64,000 nt of DNA, taken from the NCBI RefSeq assembly GCF_026241105.1, contig NZ_JAPFFT010000002.1, positions 1-64,000 on the forward strand, written 5' to 3'. Position 1 is the stretch's first letter, and each line of letters begins with the position of its first letter. Under the pieces are notes generated by a model. The model was given only the letters and a program-made list of their open reading frames with translations, ran no database searches and had not been told where the DNA came from. The position numbers were made by a program, and so were the translations under genes. The DNA comes from Arthrobacter rhizophilus. Lineage in GTDB: Bacteria; Actinomycetota; Actinomycetes; Actinomycetales; Micrococcaceae. Positions 33,790 through 43,135 of the stretch are shown in pieces.

Positions 33790-34749
33790 TCAGGGTACGG
33801 TCAGGAAGTCGATCACTTCTTCCACCCGTCCCAGCAGGGAGGCCTCCAGGTCCGCGTAGCTGTGGACGGCGCCGAGAAGCTTCTGCCAGCCTAGCCCGAC
33901 GTCCTCGGCTGTCTCGTGCGGCCACCCGAACGACTTCAGGATGCCGGTCTTCCAATCGGTCCCGCGGGCGATGATGGGCCATTGCTGGATCCCCAGAACC
34001 CTGGGACGGATGGCCTGCCAGACGTCCACATAGGGGTGGCCCACGATCAGCACGTTTCCTGCAGCACCGACCAGTGTCATGGCATCGGCGGCAATCCGCG
34101 ACTCTTTCGAATCCGGCACCAGATGGTCCACCAGGACTCCGAGCCTGCGGCCCGGGCCGGGAGAGAACTCGGCAATCGCCGCCTTGAGATCGTCAACGCC
34201 ATGCAAGGGTTCGACGACGATTCCCTCCACCCGGAGGTCATCTCCCCAGACCTTCTCCACGAGTTCGGCGTCGTGTTTGCCTTCCACCCAGATCCGGCTT
34301 GCCTTGGCGACTTGCGCGCGTTGGCCGGCCACCCTGAGGGATCCCGAAGCGGTCCTGCCCGCTTGCCCGGCGACCGCTCCGGCGGCGGCGCGTGGCGCCG
34401 GCGGCAGAAGTTTCACCGGCTGTCCGTCGAGCAGGAATCCAAAGCCGAGCCGGAACGACTTGTTCTTTCCCCGGCGGTCCTCCAGCACCACAATGTGCAT
34501 GCCCCCGGCCTTTTCGACCCTGGTCACGGCCCCGACCCAACCGGACTGCACGTCTTCGAGGACCATTCCGCGTTCAACGGGCACCTCGGGGAGTTGCCGC
34601 TTGGCAGGCGAGGAGAGGTCTTGCGGGCCCCAATTGTCGTAAGACACGGTCTTCACACCACTTTGCGCTAGGGGATCAATGACGGCCCTGGACGTTCCGC
34701 CGGACCGCGCGGGAATCGTGTTCGCCGCGAGCGGTACCAATGCTAACAA
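33790..34749 (-). CDS. DUF3097 family protein
   Basis: The frame has 319 codons; the true start is uncertain, with TTG 34749 the longest and GTG 34656 the more conserved-looking choice (VKTVSYDNWGPQDLSSP). The N-terminal part has a small beta-rich segment (VERGMVLEDVQSGWVGAVTR). The C-terminal part resembles a Toprim-like fold with ASRIWVEGKHDAELVEKVWG and RLGVLVDHLVPDSKESRIA. The family is characteristic of Actinobacteria and has no defined function. It is divergent from hrcA and shares its promoter region with the CIRCE element. Confidence 0.8.
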   Translation of the reverse strand: MLALVPLAANTIPARSGGTSRAVIDPLAQSGVKTVSYDNWGPQDLSSPAKRQLPEVPVERGMVLEDVQSGWVGAVTRVEKAGGMHIVVLEDRRGKNKSFRLGFGFLLDGQPVKLLPPAPRAAAGAVAGQAGRTASGSLRVAGQRAQVAKASRIWVEGKHDAELVEKVWGDDLRVEGIVVEPLHGVDDLKAAIAEFSPGPGRRLGVLVDHLVPDSKESRIAADAMTLVGAAGNVLIVGHPYVDVWQAIRPRVLGIQQWPIIARGTDWKTGILKSFGWPHETAEDVGLGWQKLLGAVHSYADLEASLLGRVEEVIDFLTVP

Positions 34750-34772
34750 CGTGGTGGCTCATACTAGACTTG

Positions 34773-34799
34773 TTAGCACTTGGGCATGTTGAGTGCTAA
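34773..34799. promoter_or_regulatory. CIRCE operator of hrcA-dnaJ
   Basis: TTAGCACTT (34773-34781), nine-base spacer, GAGTGCTAA (34791-34799). This matches the CIRCE consensus TTAGCACTC-N9-GAGTGCTAA with one mismatch in the left arm. It is the known binding site of the HrcA repressor and lies 64 bases upstream of the hrcA start, implying autoregulation. Confidence 0.95.
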
Positions 34800-34862
34800 T
34801 TGTTGAATTTCAGGTCGCTGAGTAGTAGCTGTTCAGCACTGGCTGTTGAATGGAGGTGGGCA

Positions 34863-35876
34863 GTGAGCGAACCACGCAAGCTTGAAGTGTTGCGCGCCAT
34901 CGTGGAGGACTACGTTCACTCCCGCGAGCCCGTCGGATCAAAGGCCCTGGTCGAACGCCACCATTTGGGAGTGTCGAGCGCCACCATCCGCAACGACATG
35001 GCCCTTTTGGAAGAAGAAGGACTCATCGCCGCACCGCACACCAGTGCCGGCCGGATCCCCACGGACAAGGGCTACCGCCTGTTCGTCGACCGTATATCCC
35101 AGGTCAAACCGCTTTCAGCCGCCGAGCGGCGGGCCATCCACTCGCTGCTTGAGGGACCCGACGACGTCGAGGACATCCTTGAGCGCACGGTTCGGCTCCT
35201 GTCCCAACTGACCAACCAGGTCGCCGTCGTGCAGTACCCGCACCTTAGCCGCGCCCGCGTACGGCACATTGAGTTTGTGCTGCTGGCTCCGCGCCAGGTC
35301 CTGGTAGTACTTATCGCCGATACCGGCAAAGTGGAACAGGGCGTGGTGCACGCAGGGGCCGATGCCACGGACGAAGATGTCATGGCCTTGCGTGCACGTT
35401 TCCTTGGAAGCATTGCCGGCTCGCAGCTTGACCTCATGCCGCAGGTCCTGCCGTCCGTGGTTGCCCTCTGCCCGCCAACGATTCGAGGCCTTGCCGGTGT
35501 CCTCGCCCATGGCCTGGAAAGGCTGGCCGACAGAAGCCGGGACGAACGCATGGTCATGGCAGGCACAGCAAACCTGGCCCGCTCCAACGTGGATTTCCCT
35601 CTCAGCATCGGGCCGGTCCTGGAGGCTCTCGAGGAACAGGTGGTCATGTTGCGCCTACTCTCGGACATGGCCGAAGACCCTCGGGGAGTCACCGTGAGCA
35701 TCGGCCGCGAGAACCCCTACGACGGTCTCTCCGAAGCGTCGGTGGTCGCCACCGGCTACGGTCCGGGCAGCAGGGCCAAGATCGGCATTCTTGGTCCTAC
35801 CCGGATGGACTATCCCAACACAATGGCGGCCGTCCGCGCCGTCGCACGCTACCTTTCCCGCATTCTGGGCGGCTGA
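34863..35876 (+). CDS. hrcA: Heat-inducible transcription repressor HrcA
   Basis: HrcA represses class I heat-shock genes by binding CIRCE and is activated by GroEL. The protein is 337 residues from GTG 34863, with GGAGGTG upstream. The N-terminal winged helix has REPVGSKALVERHHLGVSSATIRNDMALLEEEGLI and HTSAGRIPTDKGYRLFVD. The C-terminal GAF-like domain includes IGRENPYDGLSEASVVATGY and LGPTRMDYPNTMAAV. dnaJ follows and is probably co-transcribed. Confidence 0.96.
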   Translation: MSEPRKLEVLRAIVEDYVHSREPVGSKALVERHHLGVSSATIRNDMALLEEEGLIAAPHTSAGRIPTDKGYRLFVDRISQVKPLSAAERRAIHSLLEGPDDVEDILERTVRLLSQLTNQVAVVQYPHLSRARVRHIEFVLLAPRQVLVVLIADTGKVEQGVVHAGADATDEDVMALRARFLGSIAGSQLDLMPQVLPSVVALCPPTIRGLAGVLAHGLERLADRSRDERMVMAGTANLARSNVDFPLSIGPVLEALEEQVVMLRLLSDMAEDPRGVTVSIGRENPYDGLSEASVVATGYGPGSRAKIGILGPTRMDYPNTMAAVRAVARYLSRILGG

Positions 35877-35943
35877 CAGCCCGGCCGGAAACCGTCTCGC
35901 ATGAAACGCAGTGTAACCATAAAACAAGGAAGAGATACCGACT

Positions 35944-37074
35944 TTGAGCAGCCACTATGACGTTCTGGGCGTCTCACCGGAAGCAACCGGCGAGGAGATC
36001 AAGAAGGCCTACCGCAAGCTCGCCCGCAAGCTGCATCCCGATGTGAACCCCGGAGAAGGCGCCGCCGAGGAATTCAAAGCCGTAACCCACGCCTACGAGG
36101 TCCTCTCCGACCCCCAGAAGCGCCGCGTGTATGACGCCACGGGCAACGAGAACGGCACCGACAACGGCTTCGGCGGAGGTTACGCAGGCCAGGGATTCGC
36201 GTTCCAGGACATCTTCGACACCTTCTTCGGCGGGGGTGGCGGTGGCATGCAGGGACCGGCATCGCGCATGCGCCGCGGCCAGGACGCGCTGATCAGTGTC
36301 CGCATCGATTTGCGCGAGGCCGTCTTCGGCGTCAACAAGAAGCTTGAAGTGGATACTGCGGTCGTTTGTCCCACGTGCGAGGGCTCATGCTGCCGAGCGG
36401 GCACCCACCCGGAGCGCTGCGACATCTGCGGCGGCTCGGGTCAGGTCCAGCGCGCAGTCCGCTCCATCCTCGGCCAGGTCATGACTTCCGCGCCGTGTGG
36501 TTCATGTGAAGGTTTCGGATCGATCATCAAGGATCCGTGCAATGAGTGCAGCGGACAGGGCCGCATCCGCAGCCGCCGTTCGCTAACCGTCAAAGTGCCT
36601 GGCGGCGTGGCGACCGGAACGCGCATCCAGTTGTCATCCCAGGGCGAAGCAGGGCCGGCCGGCGGTCCTTCCGGCGATCTCTACGTGGAGATCCGGGTCA
36701 ACGCCGATTCCACCTATATACGCGAGGGCGACGACCTTCACGCGACCCTGAGCGTTCCCATGACGGCCGCGGCACTGGGAACCGAGCTGCAGCTGGATAC
36801 GTTTGACGGGCCCCAGGAGATCGACGTCAAGGCCGGCACCCAGTCCGGCGAAGTCATCACCATGCGCGGACTGGGCGTCACCCATCTCCGCGGATATGGC
36901 CGAGGTGACCTCAAGGTACACCTGCACGTTGAGACGCCCGGAAAGATCGACGCCGAACAGGAACACCTGCTTCGCCAACTGGCCAAGTTGCGGGGAGAGC
37001 AGTTCACGGAGGGGAAGCTCGTAGCCAGCGGCGGTATGTTCGCGAAATGGCGGGACAAGCTCGGTAACCTGTAG
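35944..37074 (+). CDS. dnaJ: Chaperone protein DnaJ
   Basis: The 376-residue type I J-protein stimulates DnaK ATPase activity and binds unfolded clients. The J domain (residues 1-65) contains the HPD motif in [11 protein letters not shown] Gly/Phe region follows, with [20 protein letters not shown]. The zinc domain has four cysteine repeats: [24 protein letters not shown] and CNECSGQG. The first departs from CxxCxGxG at its last position. Two client-binding beta domains and a dimerisation tail follow. The TTG start has GGAAGAG upstream. It is likely the second DnaJ paralogue found in Actinobacteria, paired with hrcA rather than dnaK. Confidence 0.96.
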   Translation: MSSHYDVLGVSPEATGEEIKKAYRKLARKLHPDVNPGEGAAEEFKAVTHAYEVLSDPQKRRVYDATGNENGTDNGFGGGYAGQGFAFQDIFDTFFGGGGGGMQGPASRMRRGQDALISVRIDLREAVFGVNKKLEVDTAVVCPTCEGSCCRAGTHPERCDICGGSGQVQRAVRSILGQVMTSAPCGSCEGFGSIIKDPCNECSGQGRIRSRRSLTVKVPGGVATGTRIQLSSQGEAGPAGGPSGDLYVEIRVNADSTYIREGDDLHATLSVPMTAAALGTELQLDTFDGPQEIDVKAGTQSGEVITMRGLGVTHLRGYGRGDLKVHLHVETPGKIDAEQEHLLRQLAKLRGEQFTEGKLVASGGMFAKWRDKLGNL

Positions 37075-37076
37075 CG

Positions 37077-37853
37077 GTGAGCAACCCCGTATTTTTCACG
37101 GCCGCCGGAACGCTTGACGGGCTCGGGCCAGGTGACAGGTTCGTGCTGGACGGCGCCGAGGCAAGGCATGCCGTCACCGTCAAGCGTTTGGAAGTCGGTG
37201 AAGCGGTCGACATTGCCGACGGCGCCGGAAAGCGGCTTACGGGAACTGTGACCGCATCCGGACAAGGAAGCCTGGAAGTTCTTGCATCTGACGTCCTGGA
37301 GGAGCGCCGGCCGATGGTGCGCCTCGTTTTGGTCCAGGCCCTCGCCAAGGGCGACCGCGATGAGCTCGCCGTCGAGACGGCAACGGAACTCGGGATCGAC
37401 GCCGTGGTGCCCTGGCAGGCGGAACGTTCCATTGTCCGTTGGAAGGGGGAGCGGGCCGCCAAGGCCCTCGCGAAGTGGCAATCGGTGGCTACCGCAGCGG
37501 CGAAACAGGCGCGGCGCGCGTGGATCCCGGAAGTGCGTGCCGCCGTCGACGGCTCCGGCTTGGCGGCGGCCGTTGCCGCTGCTGATCTGGCGATCATCCT
37601 GCACGAGGACGCAAAGCGCCCGCTGAGGGATGTCTTGGAGAAGTGGCAGGATCAGCTTTCCGGCGGGGACCCCGGAGCAGGGCGCGAAGTGCTGCTCATC
37701 GTGGGGCCGGAGGGCGGCATCTCGCCGCGCGAAGTGACCAAGCTGAGCGACGTCGGCGCTGTCACCGCCCTCTTGGGGCACCATGTACTTCGCTCATCGA
37801 CGGCGGGCCCGGCCGCCGTCGTACTGGCCAGCGACATTCTGGGGCGCTGGTAG
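37077..37853 (+). CDS. rsmE: 16S rRNA (uracil-1498-N3)-methyltransferase RsmE
   Basis: RsmE methylates U1498 of 16S rRNA in the 30S decoding region. The 258-residue SPOUT enzyme has an N-terminal PUA-like domain (FVLDGAEARHAVTVKRLEVG) and the trefoil-knot SAM-binding domain with ALAKGDRDELAVETATELGI, LLIVGPEGGISPREV and LGHHVLRSSTAGPAAV. It starts two bases after the dnaJ stop, so it belongs to the hrcA-dnaJ transcript. Confidence 0.94.
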   Translation: MSNPVFFTAAGTLDGLGPGDRFVLDGAEARHAVTVKRLEVGEAVDIADGAGKRLTGTVTASGQGSLEVLASDVLEERRPMVRLVLVQALAKGDRDELAVETATELGIDAVVPWQAERSIVRWKGERAAKALAKWQSVATAAAKQARRAWIPEVRAAVDGSGLAAAVAAADLAIILHEDAKRPLRDVLEKWQDQLSGGDPGAGREVLLIVGPEGGISPREVTKLSDVGAVTALLGHHVLRSSTAGPAAVVLASDILGRW

Positions 37854-37918
37854 AGCGGCACGTGCGCTGCCGCGCTGCCTAGGCAGCCCCTCGAGTAGTT
37901 CGCGGTGCATGTAGCAGA

Positions 37919-38806
37919 TCAGCGGACGCTGAAAGAACGGGTATCGGTGGCGACGTCGGCGTCGCCGGGACCTACCATGGAAACGCGCAACTCGTAGCGG
38001 CCGGCTCCGAGGCCCACCGTGAAGTTGAAGGTGCCGCCTTGTCCCGGCACGGTCGAAGCAGTGGTCTGACCGGACAGGTATGAAGTCTTCTCGCCGCTTG
38101 AGTTCTCGCGGAGGATCTGCCAATGCAGTTTCTTCGAAGTGTCGGTACTACGCCCGTTGAACTTGACTGGGCCGGCAGGCAGGGTCAGGTCCTCCTGCGG
38201 TTCAATGATCCAAACGGGTGCCACCATAGTTGCGTCCCGGACCATCGGATCACCCAGCTTGACCTGACCGAACGCCATGTAGTCCGTGTGCCCGTCCACC
38301 AGGATGGTCACCTTGATCAGCTGACCGGAGTCGATCAAGCCCGAGCTCGCCGCAGCAGCGGTAGCGGTGTAGACGAGTTGCTGGACCGCTCGCTGCGCCA
38401 TTCCGGCGTCGAGGTTGGAATTGAACGCGTCGCGGGAAACGTCGACCGTGACCACGTTCTTGCCGGAAATCGACGTCGCAAGGTTGCTCGGATTTTGCCA
38501 TGGCGTGAAGAAATCGTGATCCAACGGCTTCTGGGACATCATGATCCGCAGGGCGGTAGTGATGGGGTTCTCGTTGCCTGGGTTGTCACGAAATTCGCGG
38601 TACAGGAAGATATCCGTGTCGCTTCGGCCGATCCAGTACACCGGAATCTTGTTTGACGCCTGGGTTGTCTCGAGCGGCGCATTGGTGGCAGGCGCCGCCT
38701 GCAGGGCAGCGGTCGGGTTGGGGACAGGCGTAGTTGATCCCTGACCCGAACGGTCGGCAACGCAACCCGAAAGAAACAGGGCAGCAGTCAGCGCGGTCAC
38801 AAGCAT
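37919..38806 (-). CDS. GerMN- and Gmad2-domain lipoprotein
   Basis: The 295-residue exported lipoprotein has lipobox LFLSGC near residue 15. After a Pro/Ala/Thr linker comes a GerMN domain, with IPVYWIGRSDTDIFLYREFR and VVTVDVSRDAFNSNLDAGMA. The C-terminal Gmad2 immunoglobulin-like domain contains WIIEPQEDLTLPAGPVKFNG and GLGAGRYELRVSMVGPGD. The domain pair was named from spore-germination proteins but is common in non-sporulating Actinobacteria, where its role at the cell surface is unknown. It is divergent from phoH and convergent with rsmE. Confidence 0.85.
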   Translation of the reverse strand: MLVTALTAALFLSGCVADRSGQGSTTPVPNPTAALQAAPATNAPLETTQASNKIPVYWIGRSDTDIFLYREFRDNPGNENPITTALRIMMSQKPLDHDFFTPWQNPSNLATSISGKNVVTVDVSRDAFNSNLDAGMAQRAVQQLVYTATAAAASSGLIDSGQLIKVTILVDGHTDYMAFGQVKLGDPMVRDATMVAPVWIIEPQEDLTLPAGPVKFNGRSTDTSKKLHWQILRENSSGEKTSYLSGQTTASTVPGQGGTFNFTVGLGAGRYELRVSMVGPGDADVATDTRSFSVR

Positions 38807-39013
38807 GGCGGAACGTCTCCGGATGCGTGTGCCCTCTGGAATGCCGGCTGGCCTGGTAATGGTGGATTCCTGCTCGTGTTCGGCCGCTGTGGTGCGGGGG
38901 AGTCATGCGCCCGAGGACCGGGCGCGGGGCATTTTTGCCCATAAATCAGCTTGTCATAGTCCCCGCAGCCCTTGCTGGCGTTTCCATACTCCGGCGCCAA
39001 CTGCAATGCGATT

Positions 39014-39040
39014 GATACGAGGTCGATACGGAGTTGATAC
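39014..39040. repeat. Three GATAC units with 11-bp period upstream of phoH
   Basis: GATAC begins at 39014, 39025 and 39036, within the series TTGATACGAGG, TCGATACGGAG and TTGATACCAAA. The exact 11-base step places the units on one helical face. They lie in the 420-base region between the divergent GerMN lipoprotein gene and phoH, otherwise empty of genes. A regulator site is plausible. Confidence 0.45.
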
Positions 39041-39228
39041 CAAAGTGGCCTGAAATCGGCTGTCCGCAGCCCTCCCAAGCATGGTCTGGAACCACCCTCG
39101 AGACTGGCTGGCGTAGGATTGAAAGCAATCCGAGGCCCGTGATCCTGCGCCCATCCAGCGAACGGACATCGGAGCAAAATCGATGGACATAACCAAGCCG
39201 GAGGAGCACAGGCCGCCAGGCCAGCACT

Positions 39229-40317
39229 ATGACAGAATCATTGAACGGGCGGCCCAGGGCCGGCAGCGTTGACACAGGCCCGGCCGAGTTCCCACACTCT
39301 GTCCCAGGCGCCCGGACGGAAGTTGTCGTCTTCGACAACTCTGATCAGATGGTTCAGACCCTCGGCAGCCATGACGAGGCACTGCGCTATATAGAAGCCC
39401 AGTTCCCCGGCGTCGACTTTCATGTGCGTGGCAACGAGCTATCCTTCAGCGGACCGTCCGGCGATGTTCCCCGGATCATGCGGCTCCTGGAGGAAGTCCG
39501 GGGTTTGGTCGGCAAGGGGACGGTTATCACCCCGGACGTACTCCAACAGCTCGTTTCCCTGCTGCGGAGCCAGTCACTCCAGAGTCCTGTGGAAGTGCTG
39601 ACCCACAACATCCTTTCCAGCCGCGGACGCACCATTCGCCCAAAAACCCTGAACCAGAAGAGCTACGTTGACGCCATAGACGACAACACGGTGATCTTCG
39701 GGATCGGCCCGGCGGGCACCGGCAAGACGTACCTGGCGATGGCGAAGGCCGTGCAGGCACTGCAGCTTAAGGAAGTCAGCCGCATCATCCTCACGCGGCC
39801 CGCCGTCGAGGCAGGGGAGCGCCTCGGATTCCTCCCTGGAACGCTGAGTGACAAGATCGATCCATATCTGCGTCCTTTGTACGACGCTTTGCACGACATG
39901 ATGGACCCGGAGTCGATCCCGCGCCTCATGGCTGCCGGAACTATTGAAGTGGCGCCGCTTGCGTACATGCGCGGCCGCACGCTCAACGATGCTTTCATCA
40001 TTCTTGATGAGGCCCAGAACACCACTGCGGAACAGATGAAGATGTTCCTCACGAGGCTTGGCTTCGGTTCCAAGATGGTAGTCACGGGGGACATCACCCA
40101 GGTGGATCTACCTTTTGGAGCCACCTCCGGCCTGCGTATCGTCCGGGAAATCCTCACTGGGATCGACGGCGTGAACTTCACGATGTTGGACGCTTCCGAC
40201 GTCGTCAGGCACCGGCTGGTGGCCGACATTGTGTCCGCCTACAGCATTTGGGACGAAAAGCACCGGGTGCGGGCACAGCACGCGGCGGCGCGTGAGAAAC
40301 GGGGAGAACGCCGATGA
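39229..40317 (+). CDS. phoH: PhoH-family ATPase
   Basis: This cytoplasmic P-loop ATPase has 362 residues. After an 80-residue N-terminal part with a KH-like region ([20 protein letters not shown]) comes the PhoH domain: [20 protein letters not shown], Walker [27 protein letters not shown], Walker [12 protein letters not shown] and [12 protein letters not shown]. PhoH proteins of this type are linked to RNA metabolism and ribosome maturation through their constant association with ybeY. The ATG of ybeY overlaps its stop by four bases. Confidence 0.95.
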   Translation: MTESLNGRPRAGSVDTGPAEFPHSVPGARTEVVVFDNSDQMVQTLGSHDEALRYIEAQFPGVDFHVRGNELSFSGPSGDVPRIMRLLEEVRGLVGKGTVITPDVLQQLVSLLRSQSLQSPVEVLTHNILSSRGRTIRPKTLNQKSYVDAIDDNTVIFGIGPAGTGKTYLAMAKAVQALQLKEVSRIILTRPAVEAGERLGFLPGTLSDKIDPYLRPLYDALHDMMDPESIPRLMAAGTIEVAPLAYMRGRTLNDAFIILDEAQNTTAEQMKMFLTRLGFGSKMVVTGDITQVDLPFGATSGLRIVREILTGIDGVNFTMLDASDVVRHRLVADIVSAYSIWDEKHRVRAQHAAAREKRGERR

Positions 40318-40787
40318 GCATCGAGGTCAACAACGAGTCCGGCGTCCAGGTGGACGAGGCACAACTGGTGACGCTTTCGCGTTTCATCTTTGAGCGGCTC
40401 TACATCCACCCCCAAGCTGAACTTTCCATCCTGCTCGTAGACGAAGCTGCCATGGAAAAGCTCCACATCGAGCTCATGGACGAGCCCGGCGCAACCGATG
40501 TCCTTTCCGTTCCCATGGATGAGCTAACACCGGGAACGCCAGGCAAACCGACGCCACAGGGCATGCTGGGCGACATCGCCATCTGCCCGCAAGTGGCCGA
40601 GGTCCAGGCGCGCGATGCGGGCCATTCAACCCAGGATGAAATGCTCCTGCTTTGCACGCATGGAATCCTCCACCTCCTCGGTTTCGACCACGCTGAGCCG
40701 GAAGAGAAGGAAGAAATGTTCGGCCTGCAGCGTGAGCTGCTGTCCGAGTTCCTCGGCAAGGACGCCCCCATGGAGACCATGCAGTGA
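40314..40787 (+). CDS. ybeY: rRNA maturation factor YbeY, endoribonuclease
   Basis: The 157-residue metal-dependent RNase takes part in 16S rRNA 3' end maturation and ribosome quality control. The zinc site H-x3-H-x5-H is present in HGILHLLGFDHAEPEE. LMDEPGATDVLSVPMDE matches the conserved substrate region. It is translationally coupled to phoH upstream (ATGA overlap) and to the CBS-domain gene downstream (four-base overlap). Confidence 0.96.
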   Translation: MSIEVNNESGVQVDEAQLVTLSRFIFERLYIHPQAELSILLVDEAAMEKLHIELMDEPGATDVLSVPMDELTPGTPGKPTPQGMLGDIAICPQVAEVQARDAGHSTQDEMLLLCTHGILHLLGFDHAEPEEKEEMFGLQRELLSEFLGKDAPMETMQ

Positions 40788-42115
40788 CCTCACTCATCCT
40801 GGTCGGCATGGCGTTGGTGTTCCTCAGCTTCGTCGCCTTGCTGACTGCGGCGGAGGCTGCCTTTACCTTCCTGCCGCGGCACGAGGCAGAGCACGCCATC
40901 GTCAATAGCCGGGGGACTTCCCTTCGTAACATCCTCGCCCAACCTGTTGCCCACATACGGGCACTGCGATTCTGGCGGGTCTGGTTCGAGATGGCGGCAG
41001 CAGTGGCTGTCGCAGTGGTCATGCACAGTCTCCTCGACAACGTTTGGCTCGCCGGATTGGCGGCGACGGGCATCATGGCCGTCATCGGGTTCGTCTTGGT
41101 GGGCGTCTCTCCTCGTCAGCTCGGTCGCGCCAACTCAGGCGGCGTGGTGCGCTTCTCGGCCCCCCTCATCAGGTTCCTCTGCTGGATCCTGGGGCCCATT
41201 CCCGGCTGGCTCGTAGCGATCGGCAGCGCGGTGGCGCCTGGTGCTCCCAGCGGCGATGAAGCGTTCTTCAGCGAGGAAGAATTCCGTGAGCTCGTCGACA
41301 GGGCCACGGAATCGGACATGATCGAGGACAGCGAGGCCGAACTCATCCAGTCGGTCTTCGACTTCGGCGACACTTTGGTCCGCTCTGTGATGGTCCCTCG
41401 AACGGACATTGTGAGCATCGAGTCGGGCTCCAGCCTGGAGCAGGCCATGGCCTTGTTCCTGCGCTCCGGCTACTCGAGGATTCCGGTTATCGGCGAGAAT
41501 GCTGATCAGATCCGCGGGATTCTTTATCTGAAGGACGTCGCTGCCGCATTGCACCGTCCGGAACAGCCTTCGGTACGTCCGGACGTGGACGCGATAGCCC
41601 GCGAGGCCCGTTTCGTTCCGGAGTCCAAGCCCGTCAGCGACCTCCTCAGCGAGCTTCAGCAAGAGTCCACGCACGTGGCTGTGGTCATTGACGAGTACGG
41701 CGGCACGGCGGGACTGGTGACGCTGGAGGACCTCATTGAGGAAATCGTGGGGGAGATCGTGGATGAATACGACTCCAACGATGCGGAGGTCACCGACCTG
41801 GGTGATGGCACGTTCCGTGTCAGTTCACGGATGAGCATCGACGATCTCGGTGAACTTTTCGACATTGACCTCGACGACGACGAAGTGGACACCGTGGGCG
41901 GCCTCCTGGCCAAGACCTTGGGCAAGGTGCCGATCGTAGGCAGTGCGGTGAAGGTGGACGGGATCTCCTTGAAAGCCGATAGGCTTGAAGGCCGGCGAAA
42001 CCGGGTCAGCCATATCATTGCGGCAGCCATTCCAAAAGAAGACACTGACCTTGAAGACCTTCTCGACGAGGCCGACACAACGCAACAGGGAGTTCCACGT
42101 GAGCAAGCACAATAA
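40784..42115 (+). CDS. CNNM/CBS-domain membrane protein, CorC family
   Basis: The 443-residue protein has an N-terminal CNNM (DUF21) domain with about four membrane helices (residues 1-150; LVGMALVFLSFVALLTAAEA). A CBS pair follows (about residues 210-320) with MVPRTDIVSIESGSSLEQAM and DEYGGTAGLVTLEDLIEEIV, and the C-terminal transporter-associated domain carries FRVSSRMSIDDLGELFDIDL. Members are thought to transport or sense Mg2+ and bind ATP at the CBS pair; the old name haemolysin is misleading. The gene is sandwiched between ybeY and era with overlaps at both ends. Confidence 0.92.
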   Translation: MTSLILVGMALVFLSFVALLTAAEAAFTFLPRHEAEHAIVNSRGTSLRNILAQPVAHIRALRFWRVWFEMAAAVAVAVVMHSLLDNVWLAGLAATGIMAVIGFVLVGVSPRQLGRANSGGVVRFSAPLIRFLCWILGPIPGWLVAIGSAVAPGAPSGDEAFFSEEEFRELVDRATESDMIEDSEAELIQSVFDFGDTLVRSVMVPRTDIVSIESGSSLEQAMALFLRSGYSRIPVIGENADQIRGILYLKDVAAALHRPEQPSVRPDVDAIAREARFVPESKPVSDLLSELQQESTHVAVVIDEYGGTAGLVTLEDLIEEIVGEIVDEYDSNDAEVTDLGDGTFRVSSRMSIDDLGELFDIDLDDDEVDTVGGLLAKTLGKVPIVGSAVKVDGISLKADRLEGRRNRVSHIIAAAIPKEDTDLEDLLDEADTTQQGVPREQAQ

Positions 42116-43061
42116 GAAGTTCGACGCCGATCAGGACTTCGGCGGCTTCCACGCAGGCTTCTCCGTTCTCGTGGGCCGTCCGAATGCCGGCAAGTCGACC
42201 CTCACCAACGCTCTGGTTGGCCAGAAGGTTGCCATCACTTCGGCAAAGCCGCAGACCACCCGGCACACGATCCGCGGCATTGTCCACCGGGAGGACGCAC
42301 AGCTCATCCTCGTGGACACACCGGGTTTGCACCGCCCACGGACCCTTCTTGGCAAGCGCCTCAACGATCTCGTGGCGGACACGCTCTCGGAAGTGGATGC
42401 CATTGGGTTTTGCTTGCCGGCGAACGAGAAGATCGGTCCCGGTGACAAGTACATTGCTGCGCAGCTCGCTGCCGTTGGACGCAAGCCGATCATCGCGCTT
42501 GTCACCAAGACCGACCTCGTGGATCGTCAGGCCCTGACTGAGCAGCTCCTTGCAGTCGCGGCACTGGGGCGCGAAGTGCTCGGCGAGCAAGGCTGGGCGG
42601 ACATCGTTCCGGTTTCCGCAACCGACGGCTTCCAGGTCAACACCGTTGCCGACGTCCTCATTGGGCACATGCCCCCTTCCCCGCCTCTTTACCCGGACGG
42701 TGAACTCACGGATGAACCTGAGGCCATCATGGTCGCCGAGCTCATTCGCGAAGCCGCCTTGGAGGGTGTCCGGGACGAACTCCCACACTCCCTTGCTGTG
42801 GTGGTGGAGGAAATCCTGCCCCGCGAAGGCCGCTCCGAAGACAATCCGCTCCTTGATGTGCGGGTCAATCTCTACGTTGAGCGCCCGTCCCAAAAGGCCA
42901 TCATCATAGGCAAGGCCGGAAGCCGCTTGCGGGAGGTCGGAACCAATGCCCGCAAGGGGATCGAAGCGCTCCTCGGAACCAAGATCTATCTCGACCTGCA
43001 CGTCAAGGTAGCCAAGGATTGGCAGCGCGATCCAAAGCAACTCGTGAAGCTGGGGTTCTAG
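42099..43061 (+). CDS. era: GTPase Era
   Basis: Era binds the 3' end of 16S rRNA through its KH domain and acts in 30S assembly. The protein is 320 residues from GTG 42099, which overlaps the upstream gene by 17 bases and has GGGAG in front. G1 is GRPNAGKSTLTN, G3 DTPGLH and G4 TKTDL. The KH type 2 domain contains AIIIGKAGSRLREVGTNARK and LLGTKIYLDLHVKVAKDWQ. It completes the phoH-ybeY-CBS-era operon. Confidence 0.96.
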   Translation: MSKHNKKFDADQDFGGFHAGFSVLVGRPNAGKSTLTNALVGQKVAITSAKPQTTRHTIRGIVHREDAQLILVDTPGLHRPRTLLGKRLNDLVADTLSEVDAIGFCLPANEKIGPGDKYIAAQLAAVGRKPIIALVTKTDLVDRQALTEQLLAVAALGREVLGEQGWADIVPVSATDGFQVNTVADVLIGHMPPSPPLYPDGELTDEPEAIMVAELIREAALEGVRDELPHSLAVVVEEILPREGRSEDNPLLDVRVNLYVERPSQKAIIIGKAGSRLREVGTNARKGIEALLGTKIYLDLHVKVAKDWQRDPKQLVKLGF

Positions 43062-43135
43062 CCACTGGGGATTTTCCCAGTTTGGGCCCGTAAAATGGTC
43101 CGAATCCCATTTTCCGAGGAAAGGTTGAGCGCGTA

